A stretch of 64,000 nucleotides of DNA from JACMLD01 sp039919885 (GTDB lineage Bacteria > Bacteroidota > Bacteroidia > Chitinophagales > Chitinophagaceae). The stretch lies in contig JBDSEV010000037.1 in assembly GCA_039919885.1 (NCBI GenBank), positions 38,333 through 102,332 of the forward strand, written 5' to 3'. This document shows, one piece after another, positions 9,681 to 18,558 of the stretch. The position numbers and the translations under genes are program-made. The notes beneath the pieces were generated by a model, which was given only the letters and a program-made list of their open reading frames with translations, was not told the origin of the DNA and did not search any database. The number at the start of each line of letters is the position of its first letter. Position 1 is the stretch's first letter.

Positions 9681-10745
9681 ATGAAAAAAACTGTTATTAT
9701 ACTATTGCACAGTGTTTACTGGCTGATGTTTTTGTTTCTCCTCCTTTCTTTTTTTATTATTGCCATACCGGCCCTGGACAGTCACCACAAAATGCCGGGC
9801 ATGCGTTTATTTGCACGCTGGACCGCGCTAATGACCGGCTTTGCCATTGTACCCGGCATCATTTCTTTTTACACTTTTTACTTTTTCTTGTCCGACCAGT
9901 TTTTAAAAAAAGGAAAGATTGGATTATTGCTGCTATGGGGGTTGGGCACCGCAATATCTGCTGCCGCGGTTGGCGGAATGGCATTGTCATTCGTGCTTTT
10001 CAAGCCCGGTTTTATGTTTAACGGTGGCATGGAATCAGCGGCTACAGAAATAATCCTAATGACTTTTGGCGCCCTCATAAATGGCACTATCGGGCTTGTA
10101 ATGCGGGGTTTTATTAACTGGTACGGCGATATAGAACTGAAAGCAGCACTGGCGCAAAAAAACCATGAAATGGAGCTTGCAATCGTCAAGTTGCAACTCA
10201 ACCCGCACTTTTTATTCAATACCATAAACAATATTGACGTGCTGATAGCAAAAAACCCGGTACAGGCTTCTCTATACCTGAATAAATTATCGGATATCAT
10301 GCGGTTTATGCTATATGAAACAAAAACCGAAGAAATTCCACTTGCTAAAGAGGTCCTATTTATTGAAAAATATATAGCGCTTCAGCGAATAAGGACGTCG
10401 AACGTCAAATACGTGCAATACAAGCTTACTGGTGACACTTCAAATCGCAGCATTGCTCCTATGCTGTTTATCCCATTTGTGGAGAATGCTTTTAAACACG
10501 GGGGACACAGAAAAATAGACAATGCTATTGTTATAAACTTGCTGATAGAACAAGATGGCTATACATTTGAATGTGAAAACCTATATACGATTGGCACCGG
10601 ACAAACCCTCGCAGATGGCGGATTGGGCAACGAGCTAATCCAAAAAAGGTTACGCCTGTTATATCCCGGCAGGCATATACTAAATATCAGCCACCAAAGC
10701 GGTTTATACAAAGTTAAACTGGTAATTTATCACCATGCACATTAA
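9681..10745 (+). CDS. LytS-family sensor histidine kinase
   Basis: 354 residues from ATG 9681. Four transmembrane segments occupy roughly the first 155 residues, and no extracellular sensor domain is visible between them. The His_kinase domain follows with the phosphoacceptor motif QLNPHFLFNTINNID (about residues 173-187). The ATPase part contains FIPFVENAFKHG (N box) and GLGNELIQKRL (G box). It overlaps the next gene, its response regulator, by 11 bases. Because it has only short membrane loops and follows an ABC exporter by 45 bases, it may sense a cell-wall or membrane-active compound, directly or through the transporter. That is inference from similar gene sets. Confidence 0.93.
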   Translation: MKKTVIILLHSVYWLMFLFLLLSFFIIAIPALDSHHKMPGMRLFARWTALMTGFAIVPGIISFYTFYFFLSDQFLKKGKIGLLLLWGLGTAISAAAVGGMALSFVLFKPGFMFNGGMESAATEIILMTFGALINGTIGLVMRGFINWYGDIELKAALAQKNHEMELAIVKLQLNPHFLFNTINNIDVLIAKNPVQASLYLNKLSDIMRFMLYETKTEEIPLAKEVLFIEKYIALQRIRTSNVKYVQYKLTGDTSNRSIAPMLFIPFVENAFKHGGHRKIDNAIVINLLIEQDGYTFECENLYTIGTGQTLADGGLGNELIQKRLRLLYPGRHILNISHQSGLYKVKLVIYHHAH

Positions 10746-11430
10746 CTATATCATTGCAGAAGATGAGCCATTGGCCATAGAGCGCATTAACAACTATGCG
10801 CGCAAGCTTCCTTTTCTTCACCAGTTGGCAGCATTCGAAAATAGCATGGAAGCGCTGTTTTACCTGCAAAATAACAAACCTGATCTTATCTTTCTCGACA
10901 TCAATATGGGTGAGCTATCCGGCATACAGTTGCTGGAAGCCGCCAGGCCAGTCGCCCAGGTAATTATTACCAGTGCTTATGATGAATATGCCCTGAAAGG
11001 GTTTGATTTACATGTTACGGACTACTTGCTGAAACCATTCAGTTTTGAACGATTTGTGCAGGCCGTTGATCGCGTAAAAACTAACCTTGCCAAATCTGAC
11101 ACGGCACTGGAGCGGGGATTCATTTTTATTAAGACTGCCAACCGGCTGGAGAAAGTGGTATTGGCAGACATATTATATATAGAGGGAATGCGTGATTATA
11201 GAAAAATTCATACTGTCAGCAAAAAAATAATGACCCTCCAGACTTTTAGTGATTTGGAAACCGAGCTTCCCCGATCCATCATATGCAGGGTTCACAAATC
11301 ATATATGGTGGCCGTTAACAAAATTGAATCGATAGAAAAAGACATCATTAAGATACGGGATGTCTGTATTCCTGTTTCTGAAACCTATAAGAATTATTTC
11401 TTCCAGCTTATCGGCCAGCGAAAAAAATGA
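10735..11430 (+). CDS. LytTR-type response regulator
   Basis: 231 residues. The receiver domain (about 1-120) has the acidic pair EDE, the phosphoacceptor Asp in LIFLDINMG (about 56), Ser in TSAYDEYA, and Lys in LLKPFSFERF. The LytTR DNA-binding domain (about 130-230) has the phrases FIKTANRLEKV, ILYIEGMRDYRKIHT and RVHKSYMVAVNKI. It overlaps the kinase gene by 11 bases and is followed by a strong hairpin. Probable targets are the neighbouring exporter genes, but no LytTR operator could be assigned by eye. Confidence 0.95.
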   Translation: MHINYIIAEDEPLAIERINNYARKLPFLHQLAAFENSMEALFYLQNNKPDLIFLDINMGELSGIQLLEAARPVAQVIITSAYDEYALKGFDLHVTDYLLKPFSFERFVQAVDRVKTNLAKSDTALERGFIFIKTANRLEKVVLADILYIEGMRDYRKIHTVSKKIMTLQTFSDLETELPRSIICRVHKSYMVAVNKIESIEKDIIKIRDVCIPVSETYKNYFFQLIGQRKK

Positions 11431-11468
11431 AGGCTTCCAAATTTTTATAAATTGCACCATCAGTTAAG

Positions 11469-11511
11469 TTAATCAAAGCGGCATCGAATAGGTCGATGCC
11501 GCTTTGATTAA
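11469..11511. terminator. Bidirectional terminator between converging genes
   Basis: A perfect 19-bp stem (11469-11487 with 11493-11511) has a 5-base loop. It lies between the stops of the LytTR gene (+) and the metal-associated gene (-), and its AT-rich ends can serve both strands. Confidence 0.85.
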
Positions 11512-11526
11512 ACGATAGAATATTAT

Positions 11527-11901
11527 TTACGATTCCTTATGAACATCATGGCAGCAACAGGTCGATGAACTACGCGTGCTTTCACTGGCGGCATACCTGC
11601 CCGTGTTGTAGCCTACCGCAGCAATTTTTTTGTGCACGTTGTCCACAGCAGCTTTTCTAAACACATCATATTTAAGGGTAAGTAGTTTTGTGTTTTCATT
11701 CCATACAGCTGACTTTATTCCTTCTACAGCAAGGGCTTCCTTTTCAATACGCTTTTTACACAGTTCACATACGCCTTCCACCTTTATCACTTCAGTTTTA
11801 ACACCTATCGTACGCTGTGTTTTATCACTTGCCTGCGCACCGGCATATTCAAAGCTGATGCAGGCTGCTGCCAGCACCAGGCATAATTTTATTGGCTTCA
11901 T
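11527..11901 (-). CDS. Exported heavy-metal-associated (HMA) domain protein
   Basis: 124 residues. A signal peptide is visible (MKPIKLCLVLAAACISFEYAGAQ). The HMA-like fold follows (about residues 36-105) with the metal-binding loop GVCELCKKRIEK, a GxCxxC version of the usual GMxCxxC, and later 'VEGIKSAVWNENTKLLTLKYD'. The C-terminal tail adds a second Cys/His cluster (STCCCHDVH), which is unusual for this small family. Periplasmic or secreted HMA proteins of Bacteroidota are thought to bind copper, zinc or mercury. It lies 102 bases downstream of another small Cys-containing secreted protein on the same strand, so the two may be co-expressed. Confidence 0.85.
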   Translation of the reverse strand: MKPIKLCLVLAAACISFEYAGAQASDKTQRTIGVKTEVIKVEGVCELCKKRIEKEALAVEGIKSAVWNENTKLLTLKYDVFRKAAVDNVHKKIAAVGYNTGRYAASESTRSSSTCCCHDVHKES

Positions 11902-12003
11902 ACATCAAAATTTTTATTTTAAAAATGGCTGTAACCACCCGGTGTATCGGATTGCAAAAATAACCGCGGGCAGCGGTGCCCGCTAATGTAACACTGCTGC
12001 AGA

Positions 12004-12345
12004 TCAAATAAGGTAAACGCAGTGAAAAATATAAATGGGTATAGAATCTGGCGCAGATGGGGTAACTGCCCAGGTAACAGAACTAACTTCCGTACTGGTA
12101 TGATTGGCCAAAGCGGCAAATGGAAAAACAGGATACAACGAATTCAGATCACGTACCGTAACATGCGCAGATTTGCTGACAATGTGGTAAGGAATGAATG
12201 CTGAAACGGGCGATTGATTATTACAACAAGTAAAATTGTTGTCAGTTGAAGCCGGTTCATCGCAACAATAACCAGCAACGGGGGATGCACCAAGCACCGC
12301 GAGTGCATAAACAGCGGTCAATAATATGAGGGCAAACTTCTTCAT
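12004..12345 (-). CDS. Small exported Cys-rich protein, possibly a divergent HYC_CC_PP-type member
   Basis: 113 residues with a signal peptide (MKKFALILLTAVYALAVLGA). The mature part has GYCCDEP, then FTCCNNQ, and ends in IPIYIFHCVYLI. This order (a YC motif, a CC motif, and a hydrophobic ending with a single Cys) recalls the small Bacteroidota family named HYC_CC_PP, but the HYC and PP motifs are not exact, so the link is only suggestive. These proteins often lie next to metal-transport or HMA genes, as here (HMA protein 102 bases downstream). The function is unknown. Metal binding by paired cysteines is a fair guess. Confidence 0.6.
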   Translation of the reverse strand: MKKFALILLTAVYALAVLGASPVAGYCCDEPASTDNNFTCCNNQSPVSAFIPYHIVSKSAHVTVRDLNSLYPVFPFAALANHTSTEVSSVTWAVTPSAPDSIPIYIFHCVYLI

Positions 12346-12516
12346 GTAGGCTGATAAAAATAATCAATTTTGCTGGAAATTGCCAGCCATGATGGTCGTT
12401 GTGGGCCGATTTAACAATTTTTAAATTCCCCCGGCACATCGTTTTTTCAAGTTGATACCAGGGGAATTTGGTCAGTGTACCAGCGCACCAGCGTAGTGTT
12501 TACTACTATCCAGCGC

Positions 12517-12548
12517 AAAAAAAAGGGCAGCATCATTGCTACCCTTTT
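12517..12548 (-). terminator. Terminator after the TPR gene (- strand)
   Basis: Read on the - strand, a hairpin of 11 bp with one A/C mismatch (12538-12548 with 12521-12531, loop 12532-12537) is followed by a T-run (the A-run at 12517-12524 on the + strand). It lies 20 bases after the stop of the TPR gene. Confidence 0.8.
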
Positions 12549-12568
12549 AATATTTTTTTGGCGTTAAT

Positions 12569-13846
12569 CTATGAATGCGTTTTCTCTACATTGTTAAATT
12601 TCTCTTCATATACTTTAACCTTGTCTTTGTTTTGCTTTGTGTCATAAATGGTAATCAGCAAATCATAAGCATCCTTTAATGATTTCTTGTCATCCATTTT
12701 TAATTTTCCCTTGGAACCTAATAATTCATCTATTTTTTCGAAATACGGAACGGCGTCATCAAATTTCTTTCCAGCCTGGTTACGCAAATCATCTTTTTTC
12801 TTTAATTCATCTGGCTTCAATTTAATATTACCCTGTGGACGTATCTTCTTCGATTCGGCAGTGATATCAACGCCCTTGTTAAAAGAAATTTGTCCAAGTA
12901 CCAGGTAAGCATTTGTAAAATCAGGCTTCAGTTCAATTACCTTTTTCATATTGGCCTCCACTTTTGCAATCAACTCTTCAGAATTGGCGGGGCGTTTGGC
13001 AAGACTGGTATCGTATGCCGTCTGGTATAATTCTACAGAATAATTATACAGCATTGTATAGTCTGAAGGATTTTTCTCCAGCATCTTTTCGTAATTGGCA
13101 AACAAGGCTTTTTTATCACCGCTATCCCGGATCATCTGCATTTCGTATTCTGCCCAGAAGCCATCCTTGGGATACAACTCCTGGCCCAGCGCCAGGTATT
13201 TCATTGAACTGGCGTTGTCGCTTTTCTTCGCGTAGTAGTCAGTCAGCCATTTGTAAATTTCGCCCATATTATCGCCGTTTACCTTTGCATCTGCAAGCCT
13301 GGCGTAATAAATGGCAGCATCGTCTTTCTTACCGGCTTTCTCAGCAGCAATACCCGTATACAAAACAACCGTAGTATCCAATTTAATATTAGCCCAGCCT
13401 TTGCTGCTCATGTAATCACTTATTTCCAGGCAACTTTTAAACGTGCCGAAAGATTCAGCAAATTTATTTCCCTGGAATTCAGCCGCACCTTTTTTAAAAT
13501 AAGCCTGGTACATATCCGTTATAGGCTTGTAATTCTCCAGGGTCAGTAAAAGATGTTTTTCATCCAGCTCTACATATTTTTTAAAAGCATCGAAGGACTG
13601 GACAGCGGCATCCGGAACCTTCGTAGTCATCGTACTGTCCGCCGCTACTGCTCCATAGATTTTACCTTTGTAATACCATGCGTCAGGTGTTTTTTGATTT
13701 TTTGCGTCAGCTAAAACAGCGTCTATTTCTGTTCTGGCATCCACCAGTTTATTTTTAGCCAGCAAGTCTTTCGCCTTGTCAACTTTCTGGGCCATCATGC
13801 CTAACCCGGCAATGGCAAGTAATGTAGTTAGAAGAACCTTTTTCAT
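12569..13846 (-). CDS. Exported tetratricopeptide-repeat protein
   Basis: 425 residues with a signal peptide (MKKVLLTTLLAIAGLGMMAQ). The rest is all-helical and rich in Lys, Asp and Ala. TPR-like units are recognisable: AWYYKGKIYGAVA, a unit around KAGKKDDAAIYYARLADA, MKYLALGQELYPKDGFWAEYE, and NAYLVLGQISFNKG. The C-terminal third is strongly charged and may be a coiled region. It begins 27 bases after the gyrA stop and is probably read from the gyrA transcript, ending at the terminator at 12517-12548. TPR proteins act as scaffolds; the partner is not known. Confidence 0.86.
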   Translation of the reverse strand: MKKVLLTTLLAIAGLGMMAQKVDKAKDLLAKNKLVDARTEIDAVLADAKNQKTPDAWYYKGKIYGAVAADSTMTTKVPDAAVQSFDAFKKYVELDEKHLLLTLENYKPITDMYQAYFKKGAAEFQGNKFAESFGTFKSCLEISDYMSSKGWANIKLDTTVVLYTGIAAEKAGKKDDAAIYYARLADAKVNGDNMGEIYKWLTDYYAKKSDNASSMKYLALGQELYPKDGFWAEYEMQMIRDSGDKKALFANYEKMLEKNPSDYTMLYNYSVELYQTAYDTSLAKRPANSEELIAKVEANMKKVIELKPDFTNAYLVLGQISFNKGVDITAESKKIRPQGNIKLKPDELKKKDDLRNQAGKKFDDAVPYFEKIDELLGSKGKLKMDDKKSLKDAYDLLITIYDTKQNKDKVKVYEEKFNNVEKTHS

Positions 13847-13873
13847 TATGTTGTTTTTTATTAAAATTGGTTG

Positions 13874-16489
13874 TTATTCTGTTGGAGCAACCGTATCGTC
13901 ATCAGATGTAATTTCTTTTTCGCCGGTTGTATCAATCTCGCCGTTTAACGTTTCATTGTCAATTGCTTCAGCGGAATCAGGAACGATAAGTGAATTTTCT
14001 GTAACTACTTCCAACTCATCCAGTTTGGTAATCGCTGCTATTTGATCACCATCATCCACCCGGATAAGTTTTACGCCCTGGGTAGCCCTTCCCTGCGAAC
14101 TGATTCCAATAACCGGCATCCGGATGGTTACACCACTTTTGCACGTTATCATCAGGTCCTCTTTCTGGTTTACATCCAGCATGCCTACCAGCGGACCGGT
14201 TTTATCTGTAACACTAATGGTCTTTACGCCTTTGCCTCCCCTGTTGGTAACCCGGTACTCTTCTATGGGCGTACGCTTGCCAAAACCTTTCTCACTAACC
14301 ACCAGCACGGTGCTGTTTTCATCTCCTTTACTTACACAGATCATACCAACTACTTCATCATTTTTATCTTCTACTTCAATGCCCCCAACGCCAATCGCTC
14401 CCCTGCCGGTTGGCCGCACTTTTTCTTCAGGGAACCGGATTGCACGGCCGCTTTTTACAGCCATCAGTATTTCACAATTGCCATCGGTTAATTTTGCTTC
14501 CAGCAATTGATCGCCTTCCAAAATAGTGATGGCATTTACGCCCGACAAACGTGGCCTGCTGAAATCTTGCAGCAACGTTTTTTTAATAATGCCTTTACGC
14601 GTACACAGTACAATATTATGACTATTTACAAATTCCTCGTTCTTGAGATCATTCACATCAATAATAGCTCTTACCTTATCGTCTGGCGGAATCTGTATCA
14701 GGTTCTGAATAGCCCTGCCCTTACCGGTTTTTTCTCCTTCCGGAATTTCATACACATTCATCCAGTAGCAACGCCCTTTTTCCGTAAAAAATAACATCGT
14801 ATGGTGGGTAGACGCTACAAATAATTTTTCTATGTAATCCTCATCACGCGTTTTACCCCCAATCACCCCGCGGCCGCCCCTGCGTTGTGCACGGTATTCC
14901 GTAGCGGAGGTCCTTTTTATATAACCGAGGTGCGAAATCGTGATCACGACATCCTCCTCTTTAATAAGGTCTTTGATTCTCAGCTCGTCGTCAAGATACG
15001 TGATTTCAGTTTTCCGGGCATCTCCGAATTTATGTTTTACTTCTTCCAGTTCTTTTATAATCAGTTCAAACCGCAGTGTTTCGCTGCCCAGCAATTCCTG
15101 CAAAGAAGCAATCACGCGCATTAGATCTTCGTATTCCGCTTTAATCTTATCCCTTTCCATGCCGGTGAGCCTTTGCAAACGCAGTTCCAGTATGGCCCGC
15201 GCCTGAATTTCATCGATTCCCCAGCCGGCGTTTAGCAACGCTTCGCGCGCACTATCGGGTGTTGCAGATGCACGTATCAGTGAAATCACTTCGTCCAGGT
15301 GATCCAATGCAATGAGATAACCCTGCAGTATATGCGCTTTTTTCTGTGCTTCCCGCAACTCATGGTTGGCGCGGCGGATAACCACTTCCATCCGGAAATC
15401 AACGAACTCACTGATCATGTCTTTCAGGTTCAGTGTTTTCGGACGACCTTTTACCAGCGCTACGTTGTTGATGCCATACGACGTCTGCAGCTCTGTGAAT
15501 TTATAGAGCTGGTTGATGACCACATTGGCAATGGCGTCCCTTTTTAAGTCCACCACGATGCGGGTACCCTCCTTGTTATTGGATTCATTGTTGACGTGGG
15601 CAACACCTTCTATCGTTTTTTCATTCACCAGCTGACCGATGCGATCACACAATGCATCCCTGTTTACCTGGTACGGCACTTCGGTTATGATGATCGATTC
15701 CCTGCCGCTTCCCTTAGTATCAACGTGGAGCTTACCGCGCAATACTACCCTGCCGCGACCGAAATGCATCCCTGCTTTTACACCCTCCATCCCATATATC
15801 ATACCGCCCGTTGGAAAGTCGGGCGCCTGCACATAGACCATCAGTTCATCGATGGTAATCTCCTTGTTGGCGATATACGCAATACAGCCATCCACTACCT
15901 CGGTAAGGTTATGGGGCATCATATTGGTGGCCATTCCTACCGCAATGCCCGAAGCACCATTTAAAAGCAACTGCGGAAGCCGGGTCGGCAGAACGGTCGG
16001 CTCCTTTAATGAATCGTCAAAATTTAACTGAAAATCGACCGTTTCCTTGTCGATGTCTTCCAGCATGGCCTCTCCTCGTTTGTGCAACCGCGCTTCTGTA
16101 TACCGCATTGCTGCGGGAAAATCGCCATCCTGCGAACCAAAATTACCCTGCCCGTCTACCAGCGTGTAACGCATGTTCCACTCCTGCGCGAGGCGCACCA
16201 TGGTATCATAAATCGATTTATCGCCATGGGGATGGTATTTACCCATTACTTCACCAACAATACGCGCTGATTTTTTATAAGGTTTGTTGCTGGTATTCCC
16301 CAACTCGTTCATGGCATACAACACGCGCCGGTGCACGGGTTTTAAACCATCCCTGACATCGGGCAATGCACGGCCTATTATGACACTCATTGAGTAGTCG
16401 ATATAAGCCGTCTTCATTTGTTCCTCAATATTTACGGGAATAATACGGTTGTTGTCCTGCGTTTCCTGTGGTACTGTCTGCTCGTCCAT
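13874..16489 (-). CDS. gyrA: DNA gyrase subunit A
   Basis: 871 residues, of normal length. The breakage-reunion domain begins at IEEQMKTAYIDYSMSVI. The catalytic Tyr130 is in AAMRYTEARL, next to the Arg that helps cleavage. The C-terminal beta-pinwheel contains the GyrA box QRRGGRGV (about residue 565), which marks gyrase rather than topoisomerase IV. The tail is acidic, as in many GyrA proteins. In the quinolone-determining region the position equivalent to E. coli Ser83 is Lys91 (GDKSIYD), while the Asp87 equivalent (Asp95) is kept. The enzyme introduces negative supercoils together with GyrB, which is not in the window. Confidence 0.98.
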   Translation of the reverse strand: MDEQTVPQETQDNNRIIPVNIEEQMKTAYIDYSMSVIIGRALPDVRDGLKPVHRRVLYAMNELGNTSNKPYKKSARIVGEVMGKYHPHGDKSIYDTMVRLAQEWNMRYTLVDGQGNFGSQDGDFPAAMRYTEARLHKRGEAMLEDIDKETVDFQLNFDDSLKEPTVLPTRLPQLLLNGASGIAVGMATNMMPHNLTEVVDGCIAYIANKEITIDELMVYVQAPDFPTGGMIYGMEGVKAGMHFGRGRVVLRGKLHVDTKGSGRESIIITEVPYQVNRDALCDRIGQLVNEKTIEGVAHVNNESNNKEGTRIVVDLKRDAIANVVINQLYKFTELQTSYGINNVALVKGRPKTLNLKDMISEFVDFRMEVVIRRANHELREAQKKAHILQGYLIALDHLDEVISLIRASATPDSAREALLNAGWGIDEIQARAILELRLQRLTGMERDKIKAEYEDLMRVIASLQELLGSETLRFELIIKELEEVKHKFGDARKTEITYLDDELRIKDLIKEEDVVITISHLGYIKRTSATEYRAQRRGGRGVIGGKTRDEDYIEKLFVASTHHTMLFFTEKGRCYWMNVYEIPEGEKTGKGRAIQNLIQIPPDDKVRAIIDVNDLKNEEFVNSHNIVLCTRKGIIKKTLLQDFSRPRLSGVNAITILEGDQLLEAKLTDGNCEILMAVKSGRAIRFPEEKVRPTGRGAIGVGGIEVEDKNDEVVGMICVSKGDENSTVLVVSEKGFGKRTPIEEYRVTNRGGKGVKTISVTDKTGPLVGMLDVNQKEDLMITCKSGVTIRMPVIGISSQGRATQGVKLIRVDDGDQIAAITKLDELEVVTENSLIVPDSAEAIDNETLNGEIDTTGEKEITSDDDTVAPTE

Positions 16490-16535
16490 GATAGTGTGCT
16501 CCTTCGTTTAGAAATGAACCTGTAAAGGCTGATTT

Positions 16536-16570
16536 TGCAATGCAAAATGCAATTATTGCAAGGTTTGCAA
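16536..16570. promoter_or_regulatory. Cluster of five TGCAA repeats upstream of gyrA
   Basis: TGCAA starts at 16536, 16541, 16548, 16557 and 16566, and three copies are part of the palindrome TTGCAA. The cluster is 47-81 bases upstream of the gyrA start and touches the candidate -7 element at 16568-16575. It may be an operator or a supercoiling-sensitive region. This is inference from position and repetition only. Confidence 0.3.
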
Positions 16571-16575
16571 ATCTA
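16568..16575 (-). promoter_or_regulatory. Candidate -7 element of gyrA
   Basis: On the - strand this reads TAGATTTG, a full match to TAnnTTTG, 78 bases upstream of the gyrA start. No clear -33 TTTG is found at 19-21 nt. Confidence 0.4.
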
Positions 16576-16786
16576 TCTTATTTGAAGCGTAAAACCCGTT
16601 TAAAAATGCTGTTTCCGGACCCTGTTTTTTCCACGATTGTGGACAGATTAAGCAAGCCCGAAAACGGTTTAATGACGGGGTGTTTTTGTGGCGCCCCAAC
16701 TTGTCCGCTGCTGATGGTCCGCTCCGCGCAAGAGATGCCCGGGCAGCAAAATTTAACGCAGCCTTTGTAACTTTTCCTTCACGAGT

Positions 16787-16818
16787 TTTGGCCCACAATT
16801 AGCATCTATGTACCTTTG
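16787..16818 (+). promoter_or_regulatory. Bacteroidota-type promoter of the GYF-domain gene
   Basis: TTTG (16787-16790), a 20-nt spacer and TACCTTTG (16811-16818) match both elements exactly. The ATG at 16909 follows about 90 bases later, so the leader is fairly long. The 419-base interval between gyrA and this gene also holds the gyrA promoter region; I see no further gene in it. Confidence 0.65.
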
Positions 16819-16908
16819 AAATACCACATCCCCCGAAAGAAACCGCAGTATCATACCCTTTAGGACAAACACCATATTACATGTTTTGTCAACTTAATAG
16901 TGCTTGTT

Positions 16909-18291
16909 ATGACCCATTATCGTTTACTGAGGGACAATAAAGAATCAGGGCCTTTTTCTGAGCAAGATATGATCGCCAAAGGTTTTAAACCTTATGATTT
17001 GATATGGGTGGAAGGCAAAAGCGCCGGCTGGCGTTATCCGAGTGAAATTATAGCGTTTAAAGACTTCGCGCCAGTTGTTGAAGAACAGCCGTACGACCGC
17101 TTCTATAAAAAACAGCCGCCACAAAAATTGTTTGGGGTTGAAGAAAAATATACACAAACCACCCGTGCTGCAGGGCATTCGCGCAACACAGAAGATTTGC
17201 AGGCGCGCCATTTCCAGGCGCCGGTTGGTGTTGCAGCAAATCATTCCCCCGCCGAAACACCAACACCCGCCTTGGTTACTGCCTCCGCTCCTTTCACGGA
17301 ACATGGTTTTCAGACTATTCCCGGCAGGCATATTCACGTTACACTGCCTTCCGGCAATACGGTAAACCTTACAACCCTTGTCGCCAGGAAGGAACCACCC
17401 GCTTTGGTTGAAAAGGTTATAGACCCACTGCCCTTGGTTGAACATCGCCAGGATTATACAACTGCACGGCCTGCTGGCGTCGAAAATGCTGTAAAACAAA
17501 TAACCCAAAGCCATCCAACGGCTACAGTTCCAGAACGCGTTTATCAACCAAAACTTGCCGCGGCCGGAATGTCACTAGGACTGATTGCTGCAGCCTGCAT
17601 CGGTATTGCAACGCTCGTGGGCTTAGGAATTATGATTGGCCTTTCCATCAACCGCGATAAAAATGAACGTGCTTTTAATGAAGCGCTGGTGAATAAATCC
17701 AGCAAAGCCGCATTGCCATTTGCGACGGCGAAGCAGTCGGGTATTAGCGTGTCCCCGGAACGGTTGCCTGCCAACGACCATGGGGTTGTTCAACCTGCCG
17801 CTGCTCCACGAAAGGAACTGGTGCAAAACGCCGTGGTGAAAAGTAGTGTAGCTGCCGATATTAGTGGCACTTCGACGGAGCAAAAAAAATCGACTGAAGA
17901 AAATACAGCAGAAAAAAACAAGCACCTGTCTGACCAGGATGAACCAGCTGTACCCGTGAAGGCGGCACCGGTGGTTATCAACATAGAAAAAAGTTTATCC
18001 CTCAGTCCCAATGCGTTCAAAACTGGCGCCTTCGGTGGTATTACCGGTCTTCGCCTTACCCTTAGCAATAATTCAGCGCACTCGCTGGAATCGGTTGAAG
18101 TAGCAATTGATTATATACAAGCCAACGATAAAGTATTTAAAACCGAACGGGTTTTATTTAAGGATGTTGCTGCAGGTACTCAGGCAACCATCGACGCGCC
18201 CACCAGTAACCGCGGCGTTAAAACCAGCAGCCGAATTATAAAAGTAACCGCCAGGGAAACCGTTCCGGGCAATAATACTGCGAAGTCATAA
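16909..18291 (+). CDS. GYF_2 (DUF4339)-domain membrane protein with extracytoplasmic C-terminal domain
   Basis: 460 residues from ATG 16909 (an in-frame GTG lies 9 bases upstream). Residues about 1-55 form a GYF_2-like domain (YRLLRDNKESGPFSEQDM, then DLIWVEGKSAGWRYPSEI). This is followed by about 150 residues of low complexity, and then one strong transmembrane helix (about 212-238, SLGLIAAACIGIATLVGLGIMIG). Beyond the membrane there is a Ser/Ala/Lys-rich linker and a C-terminal beta-rich domain (about 365-455, with LRLTLSNNSAHSLESVEVAIDY) resembling small Ig-like domains that bind partners. This suggests a protein with the GYF part in the cytoplasm and the beta domain outside. It is monocistronic, with its own promoter and terminator. 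The function is unknown. Confidence 0.82.
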   Translation: MTHYRLLRDNKESGPFSEQDMIAKGFKPYDLIWVEGKSAGWRYPSEIIAFKDFAPVVEEQPYDRFYKKQPPQKLFGVEEKYTQTTRAAGHSRNTEDLQARHFQAPVGVAANHSPAETPTPALVTASAPFTEHGFQTIPGRHIHVTLPSGNTVNLTTLVARKEPPALVEKVIDPLPLVEHRQDYTTARPAGVENAVKQITQSHPTATVPERVYQPKLAAAGMSLGLIAAACIGIATLVGLGIMIGLSINRDKNERAFNEALVNKSSKAALPFATAKQSGISVSPERLPANDHGVVQPAAAPRKELVQNAVVKSSVAADISGTSTEQKKSTEENTAEKNKHLSDQDEPAVPVKAAPVVINIEKSLSLSPNAFKTGAFGGITGLRLTLSNNSAHSLESVEVAIDYIQANDKVFKTERVLFKDVAAGTQATIDAPTSNRGVKTSSRIIKVTARETVPGNNTAKS

Positions 18292-18486
18292 TGGCTATCA
18301 GTCAACCCTTTTCTTTTCATTTTTGCATGCATCGATTGGCATGGTAGTTGGTCTGAAAAGCAATCTTATCCTTTTTGATTTCCGTATTCTTCATTATACA
18401 ACGTGTCATTTTTTGGCGGCCGATCGGGTTGAATTTTAAAAAAACGATTCCTACATCCGCGCATGATGAACGAAATGTTTTTACAG

Positions 18487-18522
18487 ACCAGCAATTCCTG
18501 CAAAGGCGTTGCTGGTTTTTTT
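18487..18522 (+). terminator. Terminator of the GYF-domain gene
   Basis: An 8-bp perfect stem (18487-18494 with 18509-18516) is followed by seven T residues. It lies 195 bases after the stop. Nothing coding was found between 18292 and 18486. Confidence 0.7.
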
Positions 18523-18558
18523 ATTGAATTATCAGCCGTAGCGCCGCCCGCTTAATTT

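Noticed and set aside
9467..10021. 184-codon + strand frame across the permease end and kinase start
   Set aside because: It overlaps two genes with clear families in another frame and its composition is not protein-like.
16553..16798. 81-codon - strand frame upstream of gyrA
   Set aside because: It covers the gyrA promoter area and has no recognisable features; the region is better explained as control DNA.
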